This document shows positions 36,056 to 48,906 of a DNA stretch of 59,458 nucleotides, piece by piece. The DNA lies in contig NZ_SLXV01000015.1 in assembly GCF_004341445.1 (NCBI RefSeq), positions 1 through 59,458 of the forward strand, given 5' to 3'. This DNA is from Baia soyae. Lineage in GTDB: Bacteria; Bacillota; Bacilli; Thermoactinomycetales; Thermoactinomycetaceae. The translations under genes and the position numbers were made by a program. A model generated the notes under the pieces. That model was given only the letters and a program-made list of their open reading frames with translations, was not told the DNA's origin and did no database searches. Position 1 is the first letter of the stretch; each line of letters begins with the position of its first letter.

Positions 36056-36089
36056 TTACACATTTGATTAAAAAAGGAGGGAAATCGAA

Positions 36090-36920
36090 GTGGGTATTAA
36101 ACAATACAGACCAACGACTCCATCACGTCGTCATATGACTAGCTCTACTTTTGAAGAGATCACTACTAGCACTCCTGAGAAGTCGCTATTACAACCTCTA
36201 AACAAAAAGGCAGGTCGTAACAACCAAGGTAAAATTACGGTACGTCACCAAGGCGGTGGCCACAAACGTAAATACCGTGTGATCGACTTTAAACGTAATA
36301 AAGACGGTATCGTGGGTAAAGTGGCTACGGTTGAATACGATCCAAACCGCTCTGCGAACATCGCATTAATTCATTACGTTGATGGTGAAAAACGTTACAT
36401 CTTGGCTCCAAACGGTCTAAAAGTAGGACAAGAGATCATCTCCGGTCCTGAATCAGACATCAAGCCAGGTAACGCTCTTCCACTTCGCAACATCCCAGTA
36501 GGTACTGTTATCCATAACATCGAGCTTAAACCAGGCCGTGGTGGACAACTCGTACGTGCTGCAGGTACTAGCGCACAGCTTCTTGGTAAAGAAGGTCGCT
36601 ATGCTATTATTCGTCTTGTATCCGGTGAAACTCGCATGATTCTTCTTGAGTGCCGTGCGACCATCGGTCAAGTAGGTAACTTGGATCATGAATTGATCAA
36701 CATCGGTAAAGCAGGTCGTTCTCGCTGGTTAGGTAAACGCCCAACTGTTCGTGGATCTGTAATGAACCCTGTAGATCACCCACACGGTGGTGGTGAGGGA
36801 CGTGCACCAATCGGTCGTAAGTCTCCTGTTACTCCTTGGGGTAAACCAACTCTTGGTTACAAGACTCGTAAGAAAAACAAAGCGTCTGACAAGTACATCG
36901 TACGTCGTCGCAAGAAGTAA
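36090..36920 (+). CDS. rplB: 50S ribosomal protein L2
   Basis: 276 residues. Needed for subunit joining and peptidyl transfer. [18 protein letters not shown], with the histidine essential for activity, is intact near 225-245. GTG 36090 follows AAAGGAGGGAAATCGAA and gives [14 protein letters not shown]. Normal length and spacing. Confidence 0.98.
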   Translation: MGIKQYRPTTPSRRHMTSSTFEEITTSTPEKSLLQPLNKKAGRNNQGKITVRHQGGGHKRKYRVIDFKRNKDGIVGKVATVEYDPNRSANIALIHYVDGEKRYILAPNGLKVGQEIISGPESDIKPGNALPLRNIPVGTVIHNIELKPGRGGQLVRAAGTSAQLLGKEGRYAIIRLVSGETRMILLECRATIGQVGNLDHELINIGKAGRSRWLGKRPTVRGSVMNPVDHPHGGGEGRAPIGRKSPVTPWGKPTLGYKTRKKNKASDKYIVRRRKK

Positions 36921-36962
36921 TAAAAACTATTATCTAGCCTCACTCGAAGGGAGGTTTCAGCT

Positions 36963-37244
36963 ATGGGCCGCAGCCTGAAAAAAGGACCCTTTGCAGATGA
37001 TCACTTAATCAAGAAAGTGGTTGAGCTGAACGAAAAAGGCGAAAAGCGTATTGTCAAGACTTGGTCTCGTCGTTCTACCATCTTCCCAGACTTCGTTGGT
37101 CATACCATTGCAGTTCACGATGGACGCAAACATGTTCCTGTATACGTAACGGAAGATATGGTCGGTCATAAACTTGGTGAGTTTGCTCCAACCCGTACCT
37201 ACAAAGGTCATGGTAACGATGATAAGAAGACGAAACGTCGGTAG
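36963..37244 (+). CDS. rpsS: 30S ribosomal protein S19
   Basis: 93 residues. Head protein that touches tRNA and forms an intersubunit bridge. [15 protein letters not shown] and [47 protein letters not shown] are typical. GGGAGG precedes ATG 36963. Confidence 0.98.
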   Translation: MGRSLKKGPFADDHLIKKVVELNEKGEKRIVKTWSRRSTIFPDFVGHTIAVHDGRKHVPVYVTEDMVGHKLGEFAPTRTYKGHGNDDKKTKRR

Positions 37245-37275
37245 ATGATCGATTCGCGAGAGAGGAGGTCTTCGT

Positions 37276-37608
37276 ATGCAAGCAAAAGCGATTGCGCGTA
37301 ACATTCGAATTGCACCACGTAAAGTGCGTTTGGTAATTGATTTGATTCGCGGTAAGTCTGTAGAAGAGGCTTTCGCAGTACTTCAGTTTACCCACCGTGC
37401 TGCCTCGCCGGTCATCGAGAAAGTGTTAAAGTCTGCTGTTGCGAATGCAGAGCATAACTACAACATGGATGCAAACAACCTCGTTGTAGAAACAGCTTTC
37501 GTAGATGAAGGGCCAACGTTGAAACGCTACATGCCTCGTGCAATGGGCCGTGCAAGCCGAATTAACAAGCGTTCAAGCCACATTACTGTGGTTGTTAAAG
37601 AAAAATAA
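37276..37608 (+). CDS. rplV: 50S ribosomal protein L22
   Basis: 110 residues. Its beta hairpin (about 80-96, [21 protein letters not shown]) lines the exit tunnel beside L4. The tip has no deletion of the sort linked to macrolide resistance. GAGGAGG precedes ATG 37276. Confidence 0.98.
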   Translation: MQAKAIARNIRIAPRKVRLVIDLIRGKSVEEAFAVLQFTHRAASPVIEKVLKSAVANAEHNYNMDANNLVVETAFVDEGPTLKRYMPRAMGRASRINKRSSHITVVVKEK

Positions 37609-37632
37609 TCTCTAAATAAGGAGGGATAAGCT

Positions 37633-38298
37633 ATGGGTCAAAAGGTGAATCCAATTGGACTTCGTGTTGGTGTCATTCGTGACTGGGAATCCAAATGGTT
37701 CGGCGGAAAAGACTTCGCAGATCTACTTCATGAAGACTTAAAAATTCGTGACTTTGTGAAAAAGCGTCTGAAAGATGCAGCTGTTTCTAAAGTAGAAATC
37801 GAACGTGCAGCGAACCGCGTAAACATTACTGTTCATACCGCAAAACCGGGTATGGTAATTGGTAAAGGCGGTACAGAAGTAGATGCACTTCGTAATGCTC
37901 TTGTGAAACTAACAGGCAAAAAAGTACACATTAACATTCACGAAATTAAACACCCTGAGCTAGATGCAAATCTAGTTGCGGAAAGCATTGCTCAACAATT
38001 AGAGCGCCGTGTTTCTTTCCGTCGTGCTATGAAACAATCAATCGGTCGTACATTACGTGTTGGTGCGAAAGGTGTTCGTACTCTAGTAAGCGGTCGTTTG
38101 GGTGGAGCAGATATCGCTCGTAGCGAAGGTTATAGCGAAGGTACTGTACCACTCCATACACTACGTGCTGACATTGACTACGGTTTTGCTGAAGCAGATA
38201 CTACTTACGGTAAAATCGGTGTTAAAGTTTGGATCTATCGTGGTGAAGTTCTCCCAACAAAAAACACTCCAAAGGGAGAAGTGGAAGGAGGCAAATAA
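37633..38298 (+). CDS. rpsC: 30S ribosomal protein S3
   Basis: 221 residues. N-terminal type II KH domain ([18 protein letters not shown] near 76-93) and C-terminal domain at the mRNA entry channel. AAGGAGGG precedes ATG 37633. The end [11 protein letters not shown]-type tail is short, as in Bacillus. Confidence 0.98.
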   Translation: MGQKVNPIGLRVGVIRDWESKWFGGKDFADLLHEDLKIRDFVKKRLKDAAVSKVEIERAANRVNITVHTAKPGMVIGKGGTEVDALRNALVKLTGKKVHINIHEIKHPELDANLVAESIAQQLERRVSFRRAMKQSIGRTLRVGAKGVRTLVSGRLGGADIARSEGYSEGTVPLHTLRADIDYGFAEADTTYGKIGVKVWIYRGEVLPTKNTPKGEVEGGK

Positions 38299-38301
38299 GC
38301 G

Positions 38302-38724
38302 ATGCTATTACCAAAACGCGTAAAATATCGTCGCCCACACCGTGGTAAGATGCGCGGTAAAGCAAAAGGCGGTACGGAAGTAGCATTCGGCGAATATGGT
38401 TTACAAGCTCTTGAGCCATCTTGGATCACCAACCGCCAAATCGAGGCAGCACGTCGTGCGATGACTCGTTACATGAAGCGTGGTGGACAAGTTTGGATTA
38501 AGATCTTCCCAGACAAGCCAGTTACTCAAAAGCCTCTAGAGGTCCGGATGGGTAGCGGTAAAGGTTCCCCAGAAAAATGGGTAGCTGTTGTAAAACCTGG
38601 TAAAATCATGTTCGAAGTTGCTGGTGTACCTGAAGATGTAGCTCGTGAAGCTATGCGCCTAGCTGCGATGAAACTACCAATCAAAACGAAATTTGTGAAA
38701 CGTGAAGCGGGGGGTAACGAATGA
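38302..38724 (+). CDS. rplP: 50S ribosomal protein L16
   Basis: 140 residues. It organises the tRNA-binding sites of the 50S A-site region. [19 protein letters not shown] is the family start and [18 protein letters not shown] is conserved. The ribosome-binding site GGAAGGAGG lies in the last codons of rpsC. It overlaps rpmC by four bases. Confidence 0.98.
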   Translation: MLLPKRVKYRRPHRGKMRGKAKGGTEVAFGEYGLQALEPSWITNRQIEAARRAMTRYMKRGGQVWIKIFPDKPVTQKPLEVRMGSGKGSPEKWVAVVKPGKIMFEVAGVPEDVAREAMRLAAMKLPIKTKFVKREAGGNE

Positions 38725-38933
38725 AAGCGAAAGAGCTATTAGAGTTGACCACCGCCGAAATCGAGCAAAAGCTTGCTGAGTTCAAAGAAGAACTGTTCAA
38801 CCTTCGTTTCCAGTCCGCTACTGGACAATTGGAAAACCCAACCCGTTTGGGCCAAGTTCGCAAGGACATTGCTCGTTGCAAAACGGCTCTCCGTGAGCGC
38901 GAACTAGGAATCGAAAGGAGGACACAGGGATGA
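38721..38933 (+). CDS. rpmC: 50S ribosomal protein L29
   Basis: 70 residues, a two-helix hairpin next to the tunnel exit. [43 protein letters not shown] is typical. ATGA overlap with rplP upstream and with rpsQ downstream shows a tightly coupled trio. Confidence 0.97.
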   Translation: MKAKELLELTTAEIEQKLAEFKEELFNLRFQSATGQLENPTRLGQVRKDIARCKTALRERELGIERRTQG

Positions 38934-39196
38934 GCGAACGCACAACACGCCGTAAAGTTCGAATCGGCAAAGTGGTAAGCGATAAAATGGATAAAACCAT
39001 CGTCGTTTCTGTAGAAACCTACAAACGTGACTCCAAATATGGAAAGCGCGTTAAATTTACCAAAAAATTTAAAGCTCATGATGAAGAGAATACAGCAAAA
39101 GCTGGAGACCTCGTAAAAATCATGGAAACTCGTCCGTTGTCTAAGGACAAACGTTGGCGCTTGGTGGAAATCGTAGAAGAAGCGGTTATCATCTAA
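38930..39196 (+). CDS. rpsQ: 30S ribosomal protein S17
   Basis: 88 residues, OB fold, an early 16S rRNA binder. [22 protein letters not shown] and [22 protein letters not shown] are typical. ATG 38930 overlaps the rpmC stop with GAAAGGAGG just upstream. Confidence 0.98.
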   Translation: MSERTTRRKVRIGKVVSDKMDKTIVVSVETYKRDSKYGKRVKFTKKFKAHDEENTAKAGDLVKIMETRPLSKDKRWRLVEIVEEAVII

Positions 39197-39235
39197 TGAT
39201 TGACACGTAAAGAGTAGCGGGAAGGAGGGAAACTC

Positions 39236-39604
39236 ATGCTTCAAAACCTATCTCGTCTTCGTGTAGCAGACAATTCCGGCGCGAAAGAAGTAATGGTCAT
39301 CCGTGTGTTGGGTGGTTCTAATAAAGCCACTGCTGGGATCGGCGATCTCGTCGTTGCATCCGTGAAACAAGCAACACCCGGTGGCGTTGTCAAGAAAGGT
39401 GATGTAGTGAGATGTGTAGTCGTACGTACGAAACGTCCTGTACGTCGTCCAGATGGCTCCTACATTCGCTTTGATGAAAATGCCGCAGTTGTGATCAAGG
39501 AAGATAAGAGCCCACGTGGTACCCGTATTTTCGGACCAGTAGCTCGTGAACTTCGTGATCGTGATTTCATGAAGATCATCTCCCTAGCGCCAGAAGTTCT
39601 CTAG
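39236..39604 (+). CDS. rplN: 50S ribosomal protein L14
   Basis: 122 residues. It forms an intersubunit bridge and binds the silencing factor RsfS in family knowledge. [27 protein letters not shown] is the standard start. GGAAGGAGGG precedes ATG 39236. Confidence 0.98.
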   Translation: MLQNLSRLRVADNSGAKEVMVIRVLGGSNKATAGIGDLVVASVKQATPGGVVKKGDVVRCVVVRTKRPVRRPDGSYIRFDENAAVVIKEDKSPRGTRIFGPVARELRDRDFMKIISLAPEVL

Positions 39605-39650
39605 TTGATCGGATCAAATATATGACTTCTGAATGAAGGAGGTGCCGATT

Positions 39651-40019
39651 GTGAGCGCAAAAATGCACATCAAAAAAGGTGACACTGTACTTGTTATGCG
39701 TGGGAAAGAAGCTCCAACTTTCGATGCAGACGGTAAAAAAGTTTTCACTAAAGGTCGTGTAATTAAGGTTCTTGCTAAAGAAGGTCGCGTAGTAGTGGAA
39801 GGCGTAAACATGGTAAAACGCCATAGCCGTCCAACACAGACGAACCCTCAAGGTGGCATCATCGAGAAAGAAGCACCTATTCATGTTTCTAACTTGATGA
39901 TCGAAGACCCAAAAACGAAACAACCAACACGCGTTGGTTACAAATTCGTTGATGGTAAGAACGGCGAACAAAGAAAAGTTCGTTTTGCAAAAAAATCAGG
40001 TGAAATTCTAGATAAGTAA
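39651..40019 (+). CDS. rplX: 50S ribosomal protein L24 with KOW-loop insert
   Basis: 122 residues from GTG 39651 (AAGGAGGTG eight bases upstream). ATG 39663, giving MHIKKGD as in Bacillus, is the alternative. The KOW domain is [13 protein letters not shown]...TKGRVIKV. Between GK and KGRV an extra stretch [14 protein letters not shown] (about 20-33) replaces the short loop usual in bacterial L24, which makes the protein about 15-20 residues longer than the common 103. The rest, [23 protein letters not shown] and the C-terminus, is normal. L24 starts 50S assembly. Confidence 0.93.
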   Translation: MSAKMHIKKGDTVLVMRGKEAPTFDADGKKVFTKGRVIKVLAKEGRVVVEGVNMVKRHSRPTQTNPQGGIIEKEAPIHVSNLMIEDPKTKQPTRVGYKFVDGKNGEQRKVRFAKKSGEILDK

Positions 40020-40045
40020 TTCTTCGCATGAAAGGAGGTACCCAG

Positions 40046-40799
<754 letters not shown>

Positions 40800-40825
40800 T
40801 TGTTTGAGGAAGGAGGGTTCTCACA

Positions 40826-41224
40826 ATGGTGATGACAGATCCAATTGCAGATATGTTAACACGTATTCGTAACGCAAACATGGTTCGCCATGAAAGCTTG
40901 GAAGTTCCTGCTTCTCGCATGAAGCGTGAGATTGCTGAGATCTTGAAGCGTGAAGGTTTCATCCGCGACGCTGAGTACGTTGAGGATTCGAAACAAGGCG
41001 TGTTACGTATTTTCTTGAAATATGGCTCAAATAACGAAAAAGTTATTTCTGGTCTAAAACGTATCTCGAAACCAGGATTGCGTGTATACGCAAAATCCAC
41101 CGAGATCCCACGCGTTCTTCGTGGACTCGGGATTGCAGTTATTTCTACCAACAAAGGTGTAATGACTGATAAAGAAGCTCGTCAACAAAACGTTGGTGGC
41201 GAAGTTCTCGCATACATCTGGTAA
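40826..41224 (+). CDS. rpsH: 30S ribosomal protein S8
   Basis: 132 residues. Primary 16S rRNA binder and, in enterics, repressor of the spc operon. [23 protein letters not shown] and [33 protein letters not shown] are standard. GGAAGGAGGG precedes ATG 40826. Confidence 0.98.
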   Translation: MVMTDPIADMLTRIRNANMVRHESLEVPASRMKREIAEILKREGFIRDAEYVEDSKQGVLRIFLKYGSNNEKVISGLKRISKPGLRVYAKSTEIPRVLRGLGIAVISTNKGVMTDKEARQQNVGGEVLAYIW

Positions 41225-41255
41225 TTTTCTTATAGAAGATCGGAGGTGACTTCGA

Positions 41256-41792
41256 ATGTCTCGTATTGGTAAAAAACCGATTGTGATTCCAGCGGGTGTG
41301 GAATTCAAGCTAGAGGGAAACGTTGCGACTGTTAAAGGTCCAAAAGGAACCCTTACACGTGAATTCAATCCAGACATCACGATCACCGTTGAGGATAATC
41401 AATTAACAGTAGGTCGTCCAAGTGACCACCGTACACACCGTGCGCTTCATGGTACAACTCGTAGCTTGCTTGCAAACATGGTTGAGGGTGTTTCCAATGG
41501 GTTTACGAAAACCTTGGAACTAGTGGGTGTTGGTTACCGTGCTGCTAAAAAAGGTAACAACGTTGTACTAAATGTTGGCTACTCTCATCCAGTAGAGGTT
41601 GAGCCTTTGGCAGGGATTGAGTTTGATGTTCCTTCACAAACTCAAGTGATCGTTAAAGGAATTGATAAGCAAGTGGTTGGAGAAATGGCGGCAAACATTC
41701 GCGCGAAACGTGAACCTGAACCGTACAAAGGTAAAGGTATCAAGTACAGCGATGAAGTGGTTCGTCGTAAAGAAGGTAAAACTGGTAAGTAA
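41256..41792 (+). CDS. rplF: 50S ribosomal protein L6
   Basis: 178 residues, two related domains near the factor-binding site. [23 protein letters not shown] and the C-terminal segment [27 protein letters not shown] are complete. GGAGGTGACTTCGA precedes ATG 41256. Confidence 0.98.
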   Translation: MSRIGKKPIVIPAGVEFKLEGNVATVKGPKGTLTREFNPDITITVEDNQLTVGRPSDHRTHRALHGTTRSLLANMVEGVSNGFTKTLELVGVGYRAAKKGNNVVLNVGYSHPVEVEPLAGIEFDVPSQTQVIVKGIDKQVVGEMAANIRAKREPEPYKGKGIKYSDEVVRRKEGKTGK

Positions 41793-41825
41793 TAAATTTG
41801 CTAGTTGAAGGGAGTGAACTAGACC

Positions 41826-42185
41826 GTGATTCAAAAGCCGGAGCGCAATAAAGGTCGTAAGAAACGCCATTTACGCGTACGTAAAAGAGTTTTTGGCACG
41901 GCTGTGCGTCCTCGCCTTAATGTTTTCCGTTCATCGAAAAACATCTACGCTCAGTTGATTGATGATCAAACTGGCGTAACAGTGGTCGCAGCATCTTCTT
42001 TGGATAAAGGTTTCGAAGAAAAGGGTACTACCGTTGATGCTGCTCGTGCTGTAGGTGAATTGATCGCAAAACGTGCAATCGATAAAGGTTTTAAATCTGT
42101 TGTATTCGACCGTGGTGGTTATATCTATCATGGACGTGTGCAAGCACTGGCTGAAGGAGCTAGGGAAGGAGGTCTAGACTTTTGA
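41826..42185 (+). CDS. rplR: 50S ribosomal protein L18
   Basis: 119 residues. It binds 5S rRNA in the central protuberance. [31 protein letters not shown] is typical. GTG 41826 follows AGGGAGTGAACTAGACC. The stop overlaps the TTG start of rpsE. Confidence 0.96.
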   Translation: MIQKPERNKGRKKRHLRVRKRVFGTAVRPRLNVFRSSKNIYAQLIDDQTGVTVVAASSLDKGFEEKGTTVDAARAVGELIAKRAIDKGFKSVVFDRGGYIYHGRVQALAEGAREGGLDF

Positions 42186-42700
42186 GCAGACAAGACAGAC
42201 CACGCAAAAAAGATGCAGTTCAGTCCGAGTTCACTGAGAAAGTGGTTAACATTAACCGCGTATCTAAAGTTGTTAAAGGTGGACGTCGTTTTAGCTTCAG
42301 CGCACTCGTAGTAGTGGGCGATGGCAAAGGACGTGTTGGTGTCGGCATCGGTAAAGCTGCTGAAGTACCAGAAGCGATCCGTAAAGGTGTAGATGATGCA
42401 AAAAAGAATCTGATCTCTATTCCATTACAAGGTAGCACCATTCCTCACGATATCATTGGTCGCTTTGGCGCTGGTAGCGTTATTCTAAAACCAGCTTCCA
42501 AAGGTACTGGTGTAATCGCGGGTGGTCCAGTTCGTGATGTATTGGCTGTAGCAGGTGTGGGCGATATTCTCACAAAATCTACAGGTTCCAATAACCCAAT
42601 TAACATGGTTCGCGCAACCCTCGCAGGTCTTGCAGGTCTGAAACGCCCTCAAGATGTAGCTAAATTGCGTGGCAAAACAGTAGAAGAGTTGTTAGGATAG
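42182..42700 (+). CDS. rpsE: 30S ribosomal protein S5
   Basis: 172 residues. N-terminal dsRBD-like domain with [24 protein letters not shown], the loop where spectinomycin resistance arises and which appears wild type. It is involved in decoding fidelity and helicase activity. TTG 42182 overlaps the rplR stop (TTGA), with GGAAGGAGG nine bases before. Confidence 0.96.
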   Translation: MSRQDRPRKKDAVQSEFTEKVVNINRVSKVVKGGRRFSFSALVVVGDGKGRVGVGIGKAAEVPEAIRKGVDDAKKNLISIPLQGSTIPHDIIGRFGAGSVILKPASKGTGVIAGGPVRDVLAVAGVGDILTKSTGSNNPINMVRATLAGLAGLKRPQDVAKLRGKTVEELLG

Positions 42701-42711
42701 GAGGGATACCC

Positions 42712-42900
42712 GTGGCAAAGAAAGTAGCGATTACCTTTACAGGTAGCATGATCGGACGTCCGGAATCCCAACGTGTTACCCTGCGGACACTCGGCTTCAC
42801 CAAACGTGAACAAACGATTGTCCACAATGACAATCCTGCGATCCGTGGTATGATTAATAAAGTAAGCCACTTGGTTGAAGTAAAAGAAATTAACGAGTAG
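42712..42900 (+). CDS. rpmD: 50S ribosomal protein L30
   Basis: 62 residues, the bacterial short form. [53 protein letters not shown] covers the whole family core. GTG 42712 is preceded by GGAGGG. It is placed between rpsE and rplO as usual. Confidence 0.97.
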   Translation: MAKKVAITFTGSMIGRPESQRVTLRTLGFTKREQTIVHNDNPAIRGMINKVSHLVEVKEINE

Positions 42901-42931
42901 TAGTAGGACATGTTGAAGAGGAGGTGCGAAG

Positions 42932-43372
42932 ATGAAACTACATGAGTTAAAACCAGCTGAAGGCTCTCGTCATACGAGAAAGCGTGTAGGTCGTGGTACA
43001 GGTTCTGGCTTAGGTAAAACCTCTGGTCGTGGACACAAAGGACAAAACGCTCGTTCGGGCGGTGGTGTTCGTCCTGGATTTGAAGGGGGCCAAAACCCAA
43101 TCTATCGTCGTCTGCCGAAACGAGGCTTTACCTCTCCAAATCGTGTAGAGTATGCAGTTGTCAACTTAGACACTTTGAATCGCTTTGAAGATGGTACTGT
43201 AGTAACCCCAGAACTTTTAGTAGAGACTGGTGTTGTGAAAAACCTAAAAGCAGGCGTAAAAGTTCTTGCGAATGGCGAACTAACGAAAAAGCTTACTATT
43301 AAAGCTCATAAGTTCTCCCAAAGCGCACAAGAAAAAATTACCGCCGCTGGTGGAGCGACGGAGGTAATCTAA
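42932..43372 (+). CDS. rplO: 50S ribosomal protein L15
   Basis: 146 residues. Late-assembly protein with a Gly/Arg-rich N-terminal extension, [35 protein letters not shown] precedes ATG 42932. Its last codons contain the ribosome-binding site of secY, one base away. Confidence 0.98.
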   Translation: MKLHELKPAEGSRHTRKRVGRGTGSGLGKTSGRGHKGQNARSGGGVRPGFEGGQNPIYRRLPKRGFTSPNRVEYAVVNLDTLNRFEDGTVVTPELLVETGVVKNLKAGVKVLANGELTKKLTIKAHKFSQSAQEKITAAGGATEVI

Positions 43373-43373
43373 T

Positions 43374-44678
43374 ATGTTTACAACCCTGGGCAACATTTTT
43401 AAGGTGGAAGATCTTCGTCGTCGTATTTTGTTCACGTTGTTGTTGTTGGTTGTTTTCCGTATCGGAAGCTATATTCCCGTTCCTAATACGGACGCAAATG
43501 CACTACGAGATTATTTGCAAACACAAGGAGGGGGAGTCTTCGGACTTATCAATACCTTCTCGGGTAACTCTCTGCATAACTTCTCGATCTTTGCGATGGG
43601 GATTATGCCGTATATCACTGCTTCGATTATTGTGCAACTTTTGACGATGGACGTGATTCCCGCCTTTGCCCGTTGGGCGAAAGAGGGAGAGACAGGACGA
43701 CGTAAGATTGCACAAGTAACTCGTTATTTTACGATTGCTCTTGGCATTATCCAGTCCATCGGGTTGTCTATCGGGTTTGGTCGTGCTGCTAAAGCATTCA
43801 TTATAGGCGACGGTTTTTGGACCTATGCCTCGATTTCTTTGACACTTACAGCAGGAACGGCTTTCTTAATGTGGCTAGGTGAGCAAATTACGGATAAAGG
43901 AATTGGAAATGGTATTTCCATTATTATCTTTGCCGGAATTGCTGCCGGGATTCCTGGAGTTGGCTCACAAGTGTGGACAACATTCTTTACTGGTAAGGCT
44001 GATGTGACGATGGGAATTCTTAAGCTTGTTGGAATTCTACTTGTTGTATTAGTAGTGATTGTCGGTATTATTTACATTCAGCAAGGTGTGCGGAAAATTA
44101 CGATTAACTACACCAAGCGTGTGGTAGGTCGTAAGATGTATGGAGGACAATCCACACATATTCCGTTTAAGGTAAATGCTGCGGGTGTGATCCCTGTGAT
44201 CTTTGCAGTATCCTTGCTTATGTTCCCTCCGACGATTGCTCGATTCTGGGAAGGTAACGCAATTGCGAATTGGGTTATCCAACATTTCGACTATACTAGT
44301 TCCACATTAGGCATGATCTTGTATGTTCTGTTGATTCTTGGATTTACGTATTTCTATACGTTTGTTCAGATGAATCCGATTCAGCTTTCCGATCAGTTAA
44401 AGAAAAATGGTGGCTTTATTCCGGGTGTACGTCCAGGTAAAGCAACTACTTCTTATTTAACTCGGATCATGAACCGCCTTACATTGACAGGAGCACTTTT
44501 CTTAGCCGCTGTGGCTATTTTACCGGTTATTTTTATCAAGCTGGCTGGTTTACCAACTTCTGTTCAAATTGGTGGTACTTCGCTCTTGATCGTGATTGGT
44601 GTAGTGCTTGAAGTCATGAAGTCGATTGAAGCTCAATTGGTAAAACGTCATTACAAAGGTTTCATGTCTTCCAAGTAA
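43374..44678 (+). CDS. secY: preprotein translocase subunit SecY
   Basis: 434 residues, ten membrane helices, the channel of the Sec system with SecE (encoded at 10770). Plug region and lateral gate order look normal: FRIGSYIPVPNTD near the start, GITAS-type AMGIMPYITASIIVQLL, and the cytosolic loop TINYTKRVVGRKMYGGQSTHIPFKVN. GACGGAGG supplies the ribosome-binding site. Ends at 44678, followed by a structured 113-base gap before adk. Confidence 0.98.
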   Translation: MFTTLGNIFKVEDLRRRILFTLLLLVVFRIGSYIPVPNTDANALRDYLQTQGGGVFGLINTFSGNSLHNFSIFAMGIMPYITASIIVQLLTMDVIPAFARWAKEGETGRRKIAQVTRYFTIALGIIQSIGLSIGFGRAAKAFIIGDGFWTYASISLTLTAGTAFLMWLGEQITDKGIGNGISIIIFAGIAAGIPGVGSQVWTTFFTGKADVTMGILKLVGILLVVLVVIVGIIYIQQGVRKITINYTKRVVGRKMYGGQSTHIPFKVNAAGVIPVIFAVSLLMFPPTIARFWEGNAIANWVIQHFDYTSSTLGMILYVLLILGFTYFYTFVQMNPIQLSDQLKKNGGFIPGVRPGKATTSYLTRIMNRLTLTGALFLAAVAILPVIFIKLAGLPTSVQIGGTSLLIVIGVVLEVMKSIEAQLVKRHYKGFMSSK

Positions 44679-44681
44679 CAT

Positions 44682-44715
44682 GAGTCTTGCCCCGGTAAGA
44701 AATCTCCGGGGACTC
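44682..44715 (+). other. leader hairpin between secY and adk
   Basis: CCCCGG (44690-44695) pairs with CCGGGG (44706-44711), extended by GAGT/ACTC across a bulge. No T run follows. It could be a processing or regulatory structure. Confidence 0.45.
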
Positions 44716-44743
44716 GTGTGCGCTTGGGACTTACAATTTTTAA

Positions 44744-46188
<1,445 letters not shown>

Positions 46189-46199
46189 GGTGAAGGGTG

Positions 46200-46514
46200 A
46201 TGGATGTGACAGGTGTTGACAGTCGTATATGTGTTGGGCAGATCGTTCAAGTGAAAACTGGACGAGAAGCGGGTGCTTACGCGGTTGTCATCGACTTGGA
46301 AGAACCTCACTTTGTATGGTTAGCGGATGGGAAAAAGCGAATGGCTGAGAGGCCTAAGCGGAAAAACCAGAAGCATGTAAAACCAACCATTCAGGTGGCG
46401 CAAGAGGTAGTTAGTAGCTTGCAGGTTACAGGTCGTGTCACCAATGCACTGTTGCGGTACGCCCTGAACCAATACCTGCTCCAAATACGTTCTGAAGAAC
46501 AGAAAGGAGTGTGA
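46200..46514 (+). CDS. ybzG: KOW-domain RNA-binding protein (YbzG-like)
   Basis: 104 residues. An N-terminal KOW motif (about 8-45, VGQIVQVKTGREAGAYAVVIDL) is followed by a basic linker, KKRMAERPKRKNQKHVKP, and a helical tail. In Bacillus a KOW protein likewise sits between map and infA. It is probably ribosome-associated, but the role is unknown. ATG 46200 is six bases after AGGTGA; GTG one codon earlier is possible. Confidence 0.82.
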   Translation: MDVTGVDSRICVGQIVQVKTGREAGAYAVVIDLEEPHFVWLADGKKRMAERPKRKNQKHVKPTIQVAQEVVSSLQVTGRVTNALLRYALNQYLLQIRSEEQKGV

Positions 46515-46517
46515 GTC

Positions 46518-46882
<365 letters not shown>

Positions 46883-46902
46883 CAGAAAGGGAGGTGTAGC
46901 GT

Positions 46903-47271
46903 ATGGCACGTATTGCAGGTGTTGACTTGCCACGTGAAAAACGCGTTGAGATCGCCCTAACCTATATCTATGGTATTGGTCGCTCTCAATCTAAAAAAAT
47001 TATTTCTGAGACTGGTGTAAATCCAGATACTCGTGTCCGTGATCTAACGGAGGAAGAAGTAAACAAACTTCGTACTCACATTGACAAGACTCTTACAATC
47101 GAAGGAGATCTACGTCGTGAAATCTCTCTTAACATCAAGCGTTTGATGGAGATTGCTTCATACCGTGGAATTCGTCATCGTAGAGGCTTGCCAGTTCGTG
47201 GTCAAAAAACCAAAACGAATGCACGTACTCGTAAGGGACCACGTCGTACCGTTGCGAACAAGAAAAAATAA
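46903..47271 (+). CDS. rpsM: 30S ribosomal protein S13
   Basis: 122 residues. It binds the 30S head and touches P-site tRNA through the basic tail [44 protein letters not shown] is the family start. GGGAGGTGTAGCGT precedes ATG 46903. Confidence 0.98.
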   Translation: MARIAGVDLPREKRVEIALTYIYGIGRSQSKKIISETGVNPDTRVRDLTEEEVNKLRTHIDKTLTIEGDLRREISLNIKRLMEIASYRGIRHRRGLPVRGQKTKTNARTRKGPRRTVANKKK

Positions 47272-47293
47272 TTAGATAAGGAGGGACTTACCA

Positions 47294-47695
47294 ATGGCAC
47301 CAAAACGTAAAGGCGCGAACCAACGCGTGAAACGCCGTGTTAAAAAACATGTTGAGTCTGGCGTTGTACACATTCGTTCTACTTTTAACAACACTATCAT
47401 CACCATTACCGATCCACGTGGTAACTCAATCGCTTGGGCATCTGCAGGTACCATGGGCTTCAAAGGCAGCCGTAAAAGCACACCTTTCGCAGCTCAAATG
47501 GCAGCAGAAGTGGCAGCGAAAACCGCTATGGAAAACGGTATGAAGACCGTTGAAGTAATGGTAAAAGGACCTGGTTCCGGTCGTGAAGCAGCAATCCGTT
47601 CTCTTCAAGCAGTAGGGTTAGAAGTTAGCTTAATTAAAGATGTGACACCAATCCCTCACAATGGTTGTCGTCCGCCGAAACGTCGTCGTGTATAA
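47294..47695 (+). CDS. rpsK: 30S ribosomal protein S11
   Basis: 133 residues. Platform protein near the mRNA exit, with [17 protein letters not shown] and the C-terminal [25 protein letters not shown] precedes ATG 47294. A 230-base structured gap separates it from rpoA. Confidence 0.98.
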   Translation: MAPKRKGANQRVKRRVKKHVESGVVHIRSTFNNTIITITDPRGNSIAWASAGTMGFKGSRKSTPFAAQMAAEVAAKTAMENGMKTVEVMVKGPGSGREAAIRSLQAVGLEVSLIKDVTPIPHNGCRPPKRRRV

Positions 47696-47699
47696 TGCG

Positions 47700-47727
47700 T
47701 TGACAAGATAACTTTAGGGTTTATCTT
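47700..47727 (+). promoter_or_regulatory. possible internal promoter of rpoA-rplQ
   Basis: TTGACA (47700-47705), 16 bases, TATCTT (47722-47727). A second -10-like TATACT is at 47742-47747. An inverted repeat AAGATAA/TTATCTT (47705-47727) spans the promoter. Confidence 0.5.
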
Positions 47728-47773
47728 AGAACCAGATTGTGTATACTGGATAAGACTGGAAAATTTTTTCAGC

Positions 47774-47842
47774 ACTCTTACTTATGCACATGTAGTTGCA
47801 CGGGCACGTTAGAGTAGGATGACACGTCTTCTCAAACGTGTG
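47774..47842 (+). other. structured leader of rpoA
   Basis: ACTCTTAC and GTTAGAGT (about 47776-47817) form a long, imperfect stem with a G/C-containing interior. ACACGT and ACGTGT close a second small hairpin (about 47821-47840). Neither has a T run. A ribosomal-protein or attenuation site is possible but unproven. Confidence 0.45.
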
Positions 47843-47926
47843 ATTGGCGTTGTTAAACGATGAACGAGCCTATGTAACCTGATAGATCCAGAACTACGAC
47901 GTTCTGAAGGAGGGTTTGTGAGCCGT

Positions 47927-48880
47927 ATGATTGAAATTGAAAAGCCAAAGATCGAAGCTGTTGAGATTAGCGAAGATCATCGATACGGGAAATTTGTGGT
48001 GGAACCTCTTGAACGAGGCTATGGTACAACCTTAGGAAACTCGCTACGCCGTGTACTGCTCTCCTCTTTGCCAGGAGCAGCTGTTACAGCGATTCAAATC
48101 GACGGTGTATTACATGAGTTCTCTACAATTCCTGGTGTGGTCGAGGATACAACAGAACTGATTCTCAACTTGAAAAAGCTCGCCCTCAAAATTCATTCCG
48201 ATGAACAAAAAACGCTAGAGATTGATATTGATGGCGGAACGGATGGTTATGAGATTCTTGCTGGTGACATTCGTGCCGATAGCGATGTGGAGGTTCTTAA
48301 TCCAAATCTGCACATTGCTACGCTTGAATCAGGAGCACATCTTCGGATTCGTATGACAGCGAATCGCGGAAGAGGATATGTGGCCGCTGACAAGAATAAA
48401 AACGAAGATCAGGCAATTGGTGTTATTCCAATTGACTCCATTTATACTCCAATTGAACGTGTAAACTATCAAATTGAGAATACACGTGTTGGACAAGTTA
48501 CCAACTACGACAAGCTCACTTTAGAAGTTTGGTCGAATGGTAGCTTGAAACCTGATGAAGCTGTTAGCCTTGGCGCAAAAATTCTCAACGATCATATTAT
48601 GCTTTTTGTTGGTCTGACCGAAGAAGCAAAAGATGCTGAGATTATGGTGGAAAAAGAAGAAGATAAGAAAGAAAAAGTGATGGAAATGACCATCGAAGAA
48701 CTTGATCTTTCGGTTCGTTCTTATAACTGCCTAAAACGCGCTGGAATTAATTCCGTCCAAGAGCTTACGCAGAAATCAGAAGAAGATATGATGAAAGTCC
48801 GTAACCTCGGGCGTAAGTCCTTAGAAGAGGTACAAGAAAAGCTTGCCGAGCTTGGTCTTGGCTTGCGCAACGAAGATTAA
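47927..48880 (+). CDS. rpoA: DNA-directed RNA polymerase subunit alpha
   Basis: 317 residues from ATG 47927, giving [13 protein letters not shown] as in Bacillus. GTG three codons upstream (47918) is in frame but only four bases from AAGGAGG, so I prefer the ATG. The N-terminal dimerisation domain (1-230, [21 protein letters not shown]) is followed by a linker and the C-terminal DNA- and activator-binding domain (about 250-310, [22 protein letters not shown]). All parts are complete. Confidence 0.97.
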   Translation: MIEIEKPKIEAVEISEDHRYGKFVVEPLERGYGTTLGNSLRRVLLSSLPGAAVTAIQIDGVLHEFSTIPGVVEDTTELILNLKKLALKIHSDEQKTLEIDIDGGTDGYEILAGDIRADSDVEVLNPNLHIATLESGAHLRIRMTANRGRGYVAADKNKNEDQAIGVIPIDSIYTPIERVNYQIENTRVGQVTNYDKLTLEVWSNGSLKPDEAVSLGAKILNDHIMLFVGLTEEAKDAEIMVEKEEDKKEKVMEMTIEELDLSVRSYNCLKRAGINSVQELTQKSEEDMMKVRNLGRKSLEEVQEKLAELGLGLRNED

Positions 48881-48906
48881 TCCGCTTTTAGGGGGAGGGA
48901 AAATAG

